Shown here: in pieces, positions 1-25,864 of the stretch
Position numbering within the stretch: position 1 is the stretch's first letter
Layout of the letters: every line of letters starts with the position of its first letter
The notes under the pieces: model-generated
Told to the model about the DNA's origin: nothing
The model's database searches: none
Seen by the model: the letters and a program-made list of their open reading frames with translations, nothing else
Source: Zingiber officinale
Taxonomy: Eukaryota; Streptophyta; Magnoliopsida; Zingiberales; Zingiberaceae
Reading direction: 5' to 3'
Length of the DNA stretch: 64,000 nt
NCBI RefSeq assembly: GCF_018446385.1
Contig: NC_055987.1
Location: forward strand, 11,183,705-11,247,704
Translations under genes and position numbers: made by a program

Positions 1-111
1 CCACTTTGATTATGACTTATTTAGATGGTGACATTAGACATTTATAATTACAATTATGACCCCAAAATTATGATACTGGATTGTAGCTGACTGGCTGTTG
101 GTGTTTTGTAG

Positions 112-15061
<14,950 letters not shown>

Positions 15062-16000
15062 TTCATTTTCATGGTGGTGCGAGCATGAGTTAAAATGTCA
15101 TCCAGTTGACATTGCTACCTTCCTTGGTTGTCACTTGTGTGATGATTTACAGAATGGAAGAGCAAGCCACTCCAATTTTTATGGCCACAATTATCAACAA
15201 TAGAGATGGCATAGTTCATCAAAACAATCTTATTCTGTCAATATTTTGTGTGCTTTTGTGGTTCTTGAGCTATAAGACCTTGTGTATTTTGTTCATGCTT
15301 ACATAGAGTGGCATTCTTGGAGCACAAACAGATTTAAAAGGTCATTTAACTTAGCAACCTTGTTTTTTGAACAGGTGAATCATATTGCCGCCTTTCGATG
15401 CATGAAACAATAGTCTTTTTGAAGTCCGCATCTGGAACTTTAACCTGCTCTTGCAGGAATTCAATGATATCTATGCAGGTTGCGCGTGCTGATAATTACC
15501 TGAGTTGATGAAATAATTGAAGAAGCCAAAGTACCAAGAAGATCCAAACTTGCTCGGGAGCTTGATATCAACTAAAGATCTAATCCAGCATCTGCTACTT
15601 GCTTTAACAAAACTATCTATAACATATTGAATCCTTCAATATTTAGTTCTTTTTTACTGTAATTTCCCTATCTTTTGGTTGTATTTTCAAATGTGCAATG
15701 AATATATTTGAAAAGAATCTGTCGAGATTGGCATTTCTGGTGTATGCTATCTCTGAAGGGTTGCAAACCATTAAAACAAAAAATAAAGGGAAAAAAAAGG
15801 AGCAGTTCTTGATAGGCATCCGAGCTTTACTCAGTGTATTTCTAGTTCTTTTGTGGTGCTTGTACGGCTGTTTTTCTTCTGGAATTGACTTGCAAACAAT
15901 TTATATTTCAAATGTTTTAGGAGTTCTGTTTGTGCGTGTCTATTTCAATTTCCATCAAAGTTTTTTTACAAGGGAGGCCTTCCTATCAGAAAATTACATT
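15062..16000 (+). other. F2KP 3' UTR and downstream DNA (unit A)
   Basis: This follows the F2KP stop codon (15059-15061). It is AT-rich with candidate polyadenylation-like stretches near 15640-15710 (for example AATGAATATATTTG). Several short open frames occur but none looks like a gene, and none is better conserved in unit B than its surroundings. Confidence 0.5.
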
Positions 16001-16347
16001 TATATCGAAGAATAAAATACTAAATTTATTCAACTCTTTTACGTGAGTGGAAAAAAAAATAAAAAGGGAAGTCGTCACTTCAACGACCCTTTAAGACCTA
16101 TACTTTCTCGAGAGAGATAAATTATATGAGATATTTGTTCTAGCACAATGATTCTTCTATACGAGAGAGGTTAGGGTATCGATCGAGATTTGAGATTTAA
16201 CCCTAAAATCTATTCGAGCAATTATCTATATAAATGCTAACTGCATCAATCAGGTGAGAACTCATTCGTAGAAATATTGGACAATCTCATCTAATGCAAT
16301 ATGATGAAATGATGAAACTTAAGCCATAAGGGTAGAAATAATCAATA

Positions 16348-16480
16348 ACATTTGTGGGAATTATGAACAGTAGGCACATGTAAGAATGCGAATATGTGGG
16401 AATCATGAACAATAAAGCACATGTAAGAATGGGAATGTGCGGGAATCATGAACACTAAAGCACATGGTAAGAATGCGATC
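16348..16480. repeat. Short minisatellite, about 48-bp period (unit A)
   Basis: About three tandem copies of a unit like GGGAATCATGAACAATAAAG followed by CACATGTAAGAATGCGAATATG. The unit B version (41775-41935) has a different internal arrangement, including an insertion with a run of A, so the array has changed since the duplication. Confidence 0.7.
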
Positions 16481-16610
16481 CTTTCATCTCCAGGATGCCC
16501 CGGCTAAATTCTCCGATCAAGGAATTTAATATTTGAATCTCAACTGTGATGCACTATAAGAGATTTTTTTCCTCTGGTGAAAAGCAAATCTAAGAATGTT
16601 GACTATCTAA

Positions 16611-17195
16611 TATGGCTGTAAACAAGCCGAGCCGAGTTTTAGAGTGTTCAAACTTGTTTGATAAGATAACCAAGTCAAGCCGAGCCGAGCTTAAAATGAA
16701 CCAAGCCTTTGAAATGAGTGTTCAAGCTTGGTTTGATTTATTTTTTATGAGCTTGAGTTTGTTTGAAACTTGGCTTGAGCTTGGTTCGTTTAGATGTTAT
16801 CAAGCTTTCAATTCAAGCTTGACTTGAGCTTGGTTCATTTAGATGTTATCAAGCTCTCAATTCAAAATGGTTTGAAACTTTTAGTTGTTTAATTGATTAT
16901 TGAGCTTGATAATTTAAATTTATTTATTTATTTTATTTTGTTATTTATTTAGTATATTGAAAATAATTTTATTAATGAATATGATTCGTGAGCATTGTTC
17001 ATGAACGTTGTTCACGAACGTTCACGAACGCTAACGAGCTGAACACATATGTGTTCAAGCTTGTTTGTTTAGCTTAACGAGTTGTTTAAACTTGTTTGTT
17101 TAATTAATCTTATGTATATTGAACGAACATAAACAAGCTCTTACCAAGTCAAACATCAAGTTTGTTTACGAACGCTTGGTTCATTTACAGCCCTA
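16611..17195. mobile_element. hAT-like MITE of the GGGCTGTAAAC class (unit A)
   Basis: The terminal inverted repeats are TATGGCTGTAAACAAGCC on the left and GGTTCATTTACAGCCCTA on the right. The flanks CTATCTAA (16603-16610) and CAATCTAG (17196-17203) are a decayed 8-bp target duplication; unit B keeps a better pair. The inside has repeated GAGCTTG, CAAGCTTG and GTTCACGAACG motifs and no coding potential. Present in both units, so older than the duplication. Confidence 0.8.
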
Positions 17196-17203
17196 CAATC
17201 TAG

Positions 17204-17992
17204 ATGAGCTTTCATAAGAGCTTCTCGATTTATCTTAGTGGTCAATAAAAACTTTCATAAGATTGAACCAATTATCTTTAGGATTAATCGGTTCGAAGAA
17301 CTAGATATCCGAATTATTAAAATAAAATAAAATAAAATCCGATACTTTCCAAAATTGTGTTGAACTGCAAAACATGGCAACGGCTAAAATTTGCCCAATC
17401 AAAAATTTGTACGGTATACAACTAATAAACAATTTGTATTTTATCAACTTTGGATTATAAATCTAACTCCAGATATGAACTGAGTAGATTACTAGTCAAA
17501 GAATAACATATAGAAGCCAAAAATGCTGCTTGTATTTATTGTAAGCCATTTGTGGTTCAAGAAAGCAAAATAAAACAGCTAAAATCTATGGTTGCCTTCA
17601 AAAGTAGCTAGTAACCACAAACTTGAACTTGGATGAGTGAAAACACATGCCTCGCAGATTCAGCATAAAAACCTTTTGCAGGAAATTATGAACTCAGCAC
17701 CAATCTGAAAGATATAACAATTTCTGTATAATGTGCACCACATAATCTTCATGAACTTGATGAACACGAGTGAGCCATCTTTAATAAAAGGCTTAAAGAC
17801 TGCAATAAAACAAACACACAAAAACTTGAGTTTTGTGCTGATAAGTAATGCCAAGCAACGGGACCAAATTCAAACATCTAGTATGATGGAACTTATAGAG
17901 TAACATAACACATGTAGATGAACATAATAACACAGTAAAAATACAAGTACAGAAAGAGGAGTCTTGCAAATCTCACTTCATCTTCTGTATCT
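17204..17992. other. Unassigned AT-rich intergenic DNA (unit A)
   Basis: Nothing I can name. The stretch is closely matched in unit B (about 42653-43442). Its short open frames are not protein-like. Confidence 0.4.
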
Positions 17993-18006
17993 TGACATAT
18001 TCAACT

Positions 18007-18180
18007 CAAAAAAGAAAAAATATGAAACCATCACATCAGCAGCCCTTCTAGGTAAATTCAAATACACATGTGGAAGGCGCATAACAGGGACTACCATAGG
18101 CAGCGACATCCTGGGGATCGACCCCTGCCCAATCCAGATACACTACCATGCGCCCACCATATGTGCTACACCCTAGGGGC
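18007..18180 (-). mobile_element. tRNA-derived SINE (unit A)
   Basis: Read on the minus strand, the head AGGGTGTAGCACATATGGTG resembles a tRNA A box and AGGGGTCGATCCCC resembles a B box (GGTTCGANNCC). The tail is a run of T, as in several plant SINE families. Direct repeats TGACATATTCAACT flank it (17993-18006 and 18181-18194), which fits target-primed insertion. Length is about 174 bp. The unit B copy has the same flanking repeats. Confidence 0.82.
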
Positions 18181-18194
18181 TGACATATTCAACT

Positions 18195-18837
18195 AAAATA
18201 TTCAGCTTTAGTTGTGAACAACAAAGAAACTGACACAAAGAAATTAGGTCTTGACACAAATAAACAGATCCATGTAACTTCAATACCAAGGTCCTATTCT
18301 CTATGAAATATTAGATTGCTCGTGGGTTATTGTTGAGCAGTTACTCATGAGAACAACTTGAGATTTGAGTGAACAAAATCATAGGATCTTGAAAATTAGA
18401 TTGTTCTTCAATTATAGGAGGCATTTGAAAAAGAAGTGTCATGAATCATCATGGGTGAATTACAATGACTGGAGATTTTTCCAATTAGTTGAAAACAGGT
18501 TTCTTTACCATCTCTTGTTTTGTCGGTTGGAAATTTTTTCTTATCATGTAAGGTCCTTATGCATTCTCAAATCCAAAGAGAATATCACTACAAACTGTAC
18601 CCATTTCATGTTCCAGTCAACATGGGTCCTTTTTTGCTCCTAGGCCTAGGGCTTCTAAAAGTGAATGAGGAGGTGAAGTGGTGATTCTAACGTTTTGGCT
18701 TTTCAAGTTAAATAGACCCAAAATATGGTTCAAAAGGATTTGTTTTTTCATTGATCCAACCAGACTAGTTTGGCTTCTGCTTTTTGGGTAAGCACTCGGT
18801 CCAGTATGATTTTTTAGAATATTGCCTAACAGGCATC
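18195..18837. other. Unassigned intergenic DNA left of the copia insertion
   Basis: No gene is recognised. It is the left half of a block that is continuous in unit B (43640-44273) and is interrupted here by the copia element. Confidence 0.4.
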
Positions 18838-18842
18838 ATGAG

Positions 18843-21490
18843 TGTTGGTTGCTACTCGGAAAACCTAGAGGTTCCACTGTACAAAAATTTTGTACAAAGG
18901 TCTGAACCTTTTCCTAGCTACCATGTGTTCTTTTAAATTAAATTTTGGATCGCCTGCGGAACTTAACACTTTTGATCCAAAACTTAATATATATGTTCTT
19001 TTAGGTTTAGACTTGGATCTCCTGCGGAACTTAACACGTTCGACCCAAATCACCTTAAGTTATTAATTCCATTAAACATTAATTTCCATAATTGGTTCCC
19101 AGTACTGACGTGGCGAGGCACATGGCCTTCTTGGATATGGGAGCAACCACCACCGACTAGACAAAACCTTTTATGGAAAACTAATATTTAATTTCCTAAA
19201 ATAACTTTAGGTTAACCGAAAAGAACAATCAAATCACAAGGAAAAGAAAAACAAAAGAACACTATATCGAAAACAAATTGAAACACTAGAATCGTAAGCC
19301 TCTTGTATTTGGTATTATTTCCATAAATAACTAGTATGATGCGGAAAAAAATTACTAGTTATACCTTTTAGAAAGACCTCTTCGTATTCCTCTTCTAACC
19401 TCGGACGTTGTGTGGGCAACGATCTTCCGAGATGAGAACCACCAAGCACCTTCTTCTTCCTTGCAAGTTTCGGCCATCAAAACATCTTCTAGGATGAAGA
19501 GGTTCGGCCACCACCACCATGCTCCAAGGGATGCTAGAAACGAGGCTTGCTTTCTTTCCTTCTTCTCCTTCCTTGATCCGGCCACTAACAAAAGCTCCAC
19601 CAAGAGATAAGTTTCGGCCAACAAGAAGAGAGGAGAGAAATAGGGCCGGCCACACCAAAGAAGAAAAGAGAGGAAGAAAAAGAATAGAGTTGTTTACCAT
19701 GAAGCCTCCTCTACCCCCTCTTTTATAATCCTTGGTCTTGGCAAATAAGGAAAAATTAATAAAACCTTCCTTAATTCTTTTTCCATGAAAAAGAAAAATT
19801 AATTAATTAAAAATTAATTTCCTTTTTCCAACTTATTTGGCCGGCCACCACAATCCACAAATCAAGGAAAGTTTTAATTAAAACAAAAATTAAAACTTCC
19901 TAATTTATTTCTAGAAATTTATAAAAATTTCTCCAATAATTTTATCCCTTCATGATTGGTTAATAAAAAGGAAATTTTATAAATTAAAATATTTCTTTTA
20001 AACATGTGGATAAAAAGAAAGTTATCTCTAAAAATTAAAATCTCTTTTAATCTACAAATAAGGAAAGATATCAAATCTTTTCTTAATCTTTTGTAGAAAC
20101 TTATAAAAGAGAATATTTAATTTTAAACTCTCTTTTAAATCATGAACATGATTAAAATTGAAAGTTTTCTTAAAATTTAAAATCCTCCTTTAATCAACAA
20201 ATAATGAAAGATTTTAAATTTTAAACTCTCTTTTAAACATGTAGATGATTTACAAATAAGGAAAGTTTTTACCAAAAATTAAAACCATCCTTTTAAACTA
20301 CAAATAAGGAAAGAGATTAATCTCTTCTCTTAATCTTTTGTAGAAAGTTATAAAAGGAAATTTTTAATTTTTAAACTTTCTTTTAAAATCATGATATCCA
20401 CATAAGAAATAATTTTAATAAAAATCCTTTTTAATATTCTAGTGGTCGGCCACCTAAGCTTTGGCCGGCCACCTACATGGCTCATCCATTTGGTCTTGGC
20501 CGGCCCTAGCTTGGGTTCTAAACTAGCTTGGCCGGCCCCATTGGATGGGTAAGAAGGTGGGTATGCGGTGGGTATAAATCTCTATATACTAGAGGCTACG
20601 ATAGGGACCGAGAGGAGGAATTGGTTTTGGTCTCCCGATGAAATTAAGCATCCCGTGTTCGCCCCGAACACACAACTTAATTTCATCAATAACAATTCAT
20701 TCCACTAAAGAACTATTATTGAACTACCGCACCAATCCCAAATTACATTTTGGGCTCCTTCTTATTATGAGTGTGTTAGTCTCCCTGTGTTTAAGATAAC
20801 AAATGTCCACTAATTAAGTAAGTTACTGACAACTCACTTAATTAATATCTAGCTCCAAGAGTAGTACCACTCAACTTCATCGACATGTCGGACTAAGTCC
20901 ACCTGCAGGGTTTAACATGACAATCCTTATGAGCTCTTCTTGGGGACATTCTCAACCTAGATCACTAGGACACAGTTTCCTTCTATAATCAACAACACAC
21001 ACTATAAGTGATATTATTTCCCAACTTATCGGGCTTATTGATTCATAGAACTAAATCTCACCCATTGATAAATTAAAGAAATAAATATCAAATATATGTG
21101 CTTGTTATTATATTAGGATTAAGAGCACACACTTCCATAATAACTGAGGTCTTTGTTTCTTTATAAAATCAGTATAAAAGAAACGACCTCTAATGGTCCT
21201 ACTCAATACACTCTAAGTGTACTAGTGTAATTATATAGTTAAGATAAACTAATACCTAATTATACTACGACCTTTCAATGGTTTGTTCCTTTCCATTATG
21301 GTCGTGAGCTACTGTTTATTATAAAGAACCGATAACATCTTCTATGCGTGACACCACACACCATGTTATCTACAATATAAATTAATTGAACAACTACATT
21401 TATCATAAATGTAGACATTTGACCAATGTGATTCTTATTTCTAGATAAATGTTTATACCAAAAGCTAGGCTTTTAGTATACAATCTTACA
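18843..21490 (-). repeat. 3' LTR of the copia element
   Basis: About 2.65 kb, TG at one end and CA at the other. It matches 25865-28495 over its whole length with scattered small differences and one more divergent block near 20440-20650. It contains several GGCCGGCC palindromes and a run of quasi-repeats built on ACAAATAAGGAAAG and CTCTTTTAA (about 19740-20420). The outer boundary is uncertain by 3 bases. Open frames within it recur in both LTRs and do not look like genes. Confidence 0.9.
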
Positions 21491-24400
21491 ATCTCCAAAA
21501 GACTAAGTTGCCATATCTGCTGCCATACATCTAATTTCCAACCCTTCAACATGTTCATCAAAATCTCTCGCCTTAAGGACCTTAGTGAAAAGATCTATAG
21601 GTCATCATCTGATGCATTCTAGGCAGCAACAACTTCTCCTCGTTTATACGATTTCTCGTATTGGGTGGTACTTGTGTTTACTTGCCTTATAGACTTATGG
21701 TTTCTTCGAGTTTGCTACTGCACCAACATTATTACAATAAATTGTAATAATCTTTGGACAAACCAGAAATCATATCTAAGTCTATCTTGAGGTTATTGAG
21801 TCATTCAGCTTTTATGGCTACCTTAGAGGCTTGCCATATACTAAGCTTCTATGGTGGAGTTCAGAAAAACACATATGCTTATCACTATTCCATAGTTATG
21901 ACTTTACCTCCTAAAGTAAACACAAAACCCCGAGGTTGACTTATTATTGTCCCTTTCCGATTGGAAGTCAAAATCCATGCAACCCACAAGGACCAAATTA
22001 ACTGCCTTGTAAGCTAACATATATTCTCTAGTGCCTCTAAGGTACTTTAATATATGCTTTACTGCAGTCCAATGTCCTTGTCTAGGGTTACTTTGATATC
22101 TGCTAACTATGCCCTTGGCAAAACAGATTTCTGATCTCGTGCATAGCATACATTAGGTTGTCTAACTGCCGAAGCATAAAGAACTGCCTATATGTCCTCA
22201 ATCTCCTTTGATGTCATCGGAGACATCTCTTTAGATAAAGGCACTCCATCCTTAAAAGGTAAGAAACCTTTCTAGGAGTTTTGCATGCTTAAAACGAGCA
22301 AGGATTTTTCCGATGTATCAAGCTTGGGATAAGTAAAATATTCTCTTCTTGCGATCCCTTATTACTTTGATCTCAAGAATATATACATTCTCCCAAGTCC
22401 TTTATATCAAATTATTTGGACAACCATACCCTTCTGACAACATTTTGATATTGTTTCCAACTACCAAAAATGTTATCTACGTATAGTACAAGAAATACCA
22501 CCACGCTTCCATCACACCTTTTGTATACACAAGACTTATCCGGTTACTAAATCCATAGACTTTGATAAACCGGATGTTCTAAGACCTTGAAGCTTTGCCT
22601 CAGTCCATAGACTGATTGAGCTTGCACACAAGATGCTCTTAGCCCTTTGCAATGAACCCTTCTGGTTGCTTTATATGGATGCTTTCTTCAAGACTTCCAT
22701 TAAGGAATGTTGTTTTGACATCCACTTGCCAAATAGATAAAAGAATCCGGATAGACTTAAGCATGGCTACCAGTGAAAAAGTTTCTTTTCATCAAGCCTT
22801 GCTTTGAAAGTTACTACCTTCCTGTCTATCCCTCTTTTCCTATTATAGACCTTTTAACACCCAACGGCTTTTACACCATTTGGTGATTCTACAAGCTTCC
22901 AGATTTTATTAGAATACATATATTCTAATTCTTTTATTCATTACTCTTTGCCAAGATGCTGCATCTTTATCTTGGAGTGCTTCATCATATGATCGGGTTC
23001 ATGTCCTCCAGGGATCGAGTCCAAAAACTCTCCCAAAACATGAACCTATTTAGGTTGTCTAACAACCCTCCCACTACGACAAGACACTTTCTGCAATTGT
23101 GTATCAATTTGTGATACGTGTTGCAGTTTTCTTGTGGTATCTCATCTTGTACAGTTGGTACTAGGTTAGACATGTCCTTTATTATTTCCTTAAGAACAAA
23201 TTTACTTATGAGCACATGGTTCATTATATAGTCCTTTTTCTAAAAATCAGTCATTGATGCTAACAATGACCTTCTGATTTTTAAGACTACAAACCTACTT
23301 TTGTTTATCTAGGATAACTTACAAACAAGTGAACTCCTATCCAACTTATCATTGTCTCTCTTTAACATATGTGCTGGATTACCCGAATCCGAATATGCTT
23401 CAAAATAGGTTTTCACCTATTCAGCAATTCTATATGAGTAGAGAGTTCTAACTTGGAAGGTACTATGTTCACTTTCGTTTTCAGAGTTTATCCTTAAAAC
23501 AAATTTGGTAATTTTCTGAATAACTCATCATCTATCTAATTATTTCATAAGAGTCCTTTACCTTCTTTCTACTACACCATTCTATTGGGGTGTACCAGAT
23601 GCAGTTAGTTGGGATTGAAATCCAACTTCTGATAAGTGACTCCTAAAATCTCTCAAGAGGTACTTGCCACTACGATCTTCCATAGTGACTTTTACTTTAA
23701 CATTTCTCCATCGACCTTGTACTCTTTGAACTAATCAAAGCACTTAGTCTTACATTAAGTAAATGTATTTGTATCTTGAATAGTTGTCTATAAAATATCG
23801 AAATATTCGATACTACCTCTTGTCCGGATTGTCATAGGATCACACAAAACAGAATGAACCAATTCAATATATCTTTGACTCCATTCCTTAGACTTAAAAG
23901 CTTCTTGGTTATTTTTCCTTTCAAGTAAGACTCGTAGGTTGAAAGATTTCCACTACTAATGAACACAAAAGTTCATCTACCAATGAATCCTACTTAAGTT
24001 AATATAACCTAGCTTTAGATGCCAAAGATATAATTGGTTCATTTCAAGGTTGCTTTCTCTTAAAATTAGAAGATGTGTTACTAATTTCCATTTGTTGCAT
24101 CGTGGGAGTTATTGGATTATAAATTGTCAACCATCATACCGGAATAGATAACTTTCCTATTTTTCTTGATAACAACTTTGTTATCAAAATAGACATAATA
24201 TCTATAATAGTTTAGAAACTGAAATCAGTTCTTTCTAAACTTGGTACGTAAAGACAATTACTTAAAATCCATATTTTATTCTTATCAAAGGATAAACATC
24301 TCCCCGCAACAACTACCACTTTTACAAGAGTGCTCATGTGGACGGTGATTTACCTTTCATTTAGTTGTCGGGTTTCCTGGAACCCTGAATTGCATCTTGT

Positions 24401-25864
24401 ATCTACACTCCAGGTTCCGGTAGATAACACCACTAGACATGTTTCAACTAATGAATTAAATACACCTAAATTGTTCTTAGTTCTAAGAAGACAATCTACC
24501 TTAATGTCCAAGTCCTATTTCCAATCATTACAATTGGGACTACTAAGTCTTTTCTATAGTATGACTACTAGGATTGACAAACATCCTAAGAATCACAAAA
24601 TATTTGGTCAAGATCAACTCCTTAAAATCCCCATGAATTTTGTATACAAAATCAAGAGGAGATTTTATTCATTAATTTTATTATCTCGTCAACTTTACTT
24701 TATGACGAATAAAATTAATAGTTGATCCATCTTTGATCAAATATTTGGTCAAAACTCTTTGAATTTAAAATAACATTGATTCCTCAAACAATATTATTTA
24801 AATTCACCAACACCTCAAACACCGTGAATTTTGCATGCCACGTTAGTGTGGACGTATACAAAATCAAACATTTGTAAGAGGAGGGTTTTACCCATTAATT
24901 ATCTTGTCAATAAATCTTTATGACAAATAAAATTACCTCAAACACCGTAAATTTTGTATGCCACGTTAGTGTGGACGTATACAAAATCAAACATTTGTAA
25001 GAGGGGTTTTAATTTTATTATCTTGTCAACCTTTTCATGACAAATTAATAGTTGGTTTTCTTGATCACACAAATAATAGCAGTGACTCCGATGGGAGGAT
25101 ACTATTAGACATGCCTAAGTGTATACCATTACTTGACACTAAGTCCATTAATAAGATTATGCCCTTCCGTTGGGGAAGATCACACGCTCTTAATTAACTT
25201 CCTATAGTCATCCAAAATGGAAGTTTTCTAGTGATCCACAAACCATCCTCATTATGGAGGATTGGGACATGCGAGTGTTTGTCTAGATAATGAAGGTGAT
25301 TTATTGGTAAAATGTTCCCTCTCCAAACATATATTTATATGGGAAGTTCTTTAAGGTGGCTTCAATAGCAAGATTTATTTTTACTGCTCCGACAATATAA
25401 AAGCAATAAATAGAAAATCTAATTTTCAACTATTATGGCTTTTATCTATTGTTGTCCTCCGTGTGTCACCAACCCTAGCCATCTTTTGCCACCGCCACCG
25501 GGTCTAGTTGTCGATCCATCTTGCTCCTTGTTCACTGCGCCTCTGGTTCCACGCCTTGCAAGATTCAATTCGCGACATATATAGAATTTTACATTTTCGA
25601 TCCTATATTCCTCGAAGGAATGTACATGTATCTAGATCAAAAATAAAATCCTAATAAAACTAAATACAACTCCTGCTTTATGCATACACAATAAAATGCC
25701 CTTGACATGTCCAAGGGTCCAATCACACACATAATAACTATAAGCCGTAATAGTTGGATCCTGCGTCCACAAAGTTAGCACATCCTACTATTATCCGCCT
25801 AAATTATGTATGCATAATTAAACTAATATCAAATACACAGAGGCAAATCCTAGCTCGATACCAA
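21491..25864 (-). mobile_element. Internal region of the copia element (decayed pol)
   Basis: The clearest coding trace is the C-terminal reverse transcriptase/RNase H region (22149-21904), with the copia-typical SRYQSNPRQGHWTAVKHILK and KSTSGF. Weaker copia-like traces continue up to about 23.2 kb. The part nearest the primer-binding site contains tandem repeats and no recognisable gag. Broken, with many interruptions. Confidence 0.8.
24815..25075. repeat. Tandem repeat inside the copia element, about 135-bp period
   Basis: Two good copies carry CATGCCACGTTAGTGTGG or its close variant, followed by ACGTATACAAAATCAAACAT. A third, weaker copy lies just upstream (about 24625-24780). Confidence 0.7.

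Noticed and set aside
19395-19700. 101-codon minus-strand frame, repeated exactly at 26421-26726
   Set aside because: It lies in both LTRs of the copia element, so its repetition is due to the LTR pair, and the composition is not protein-like.
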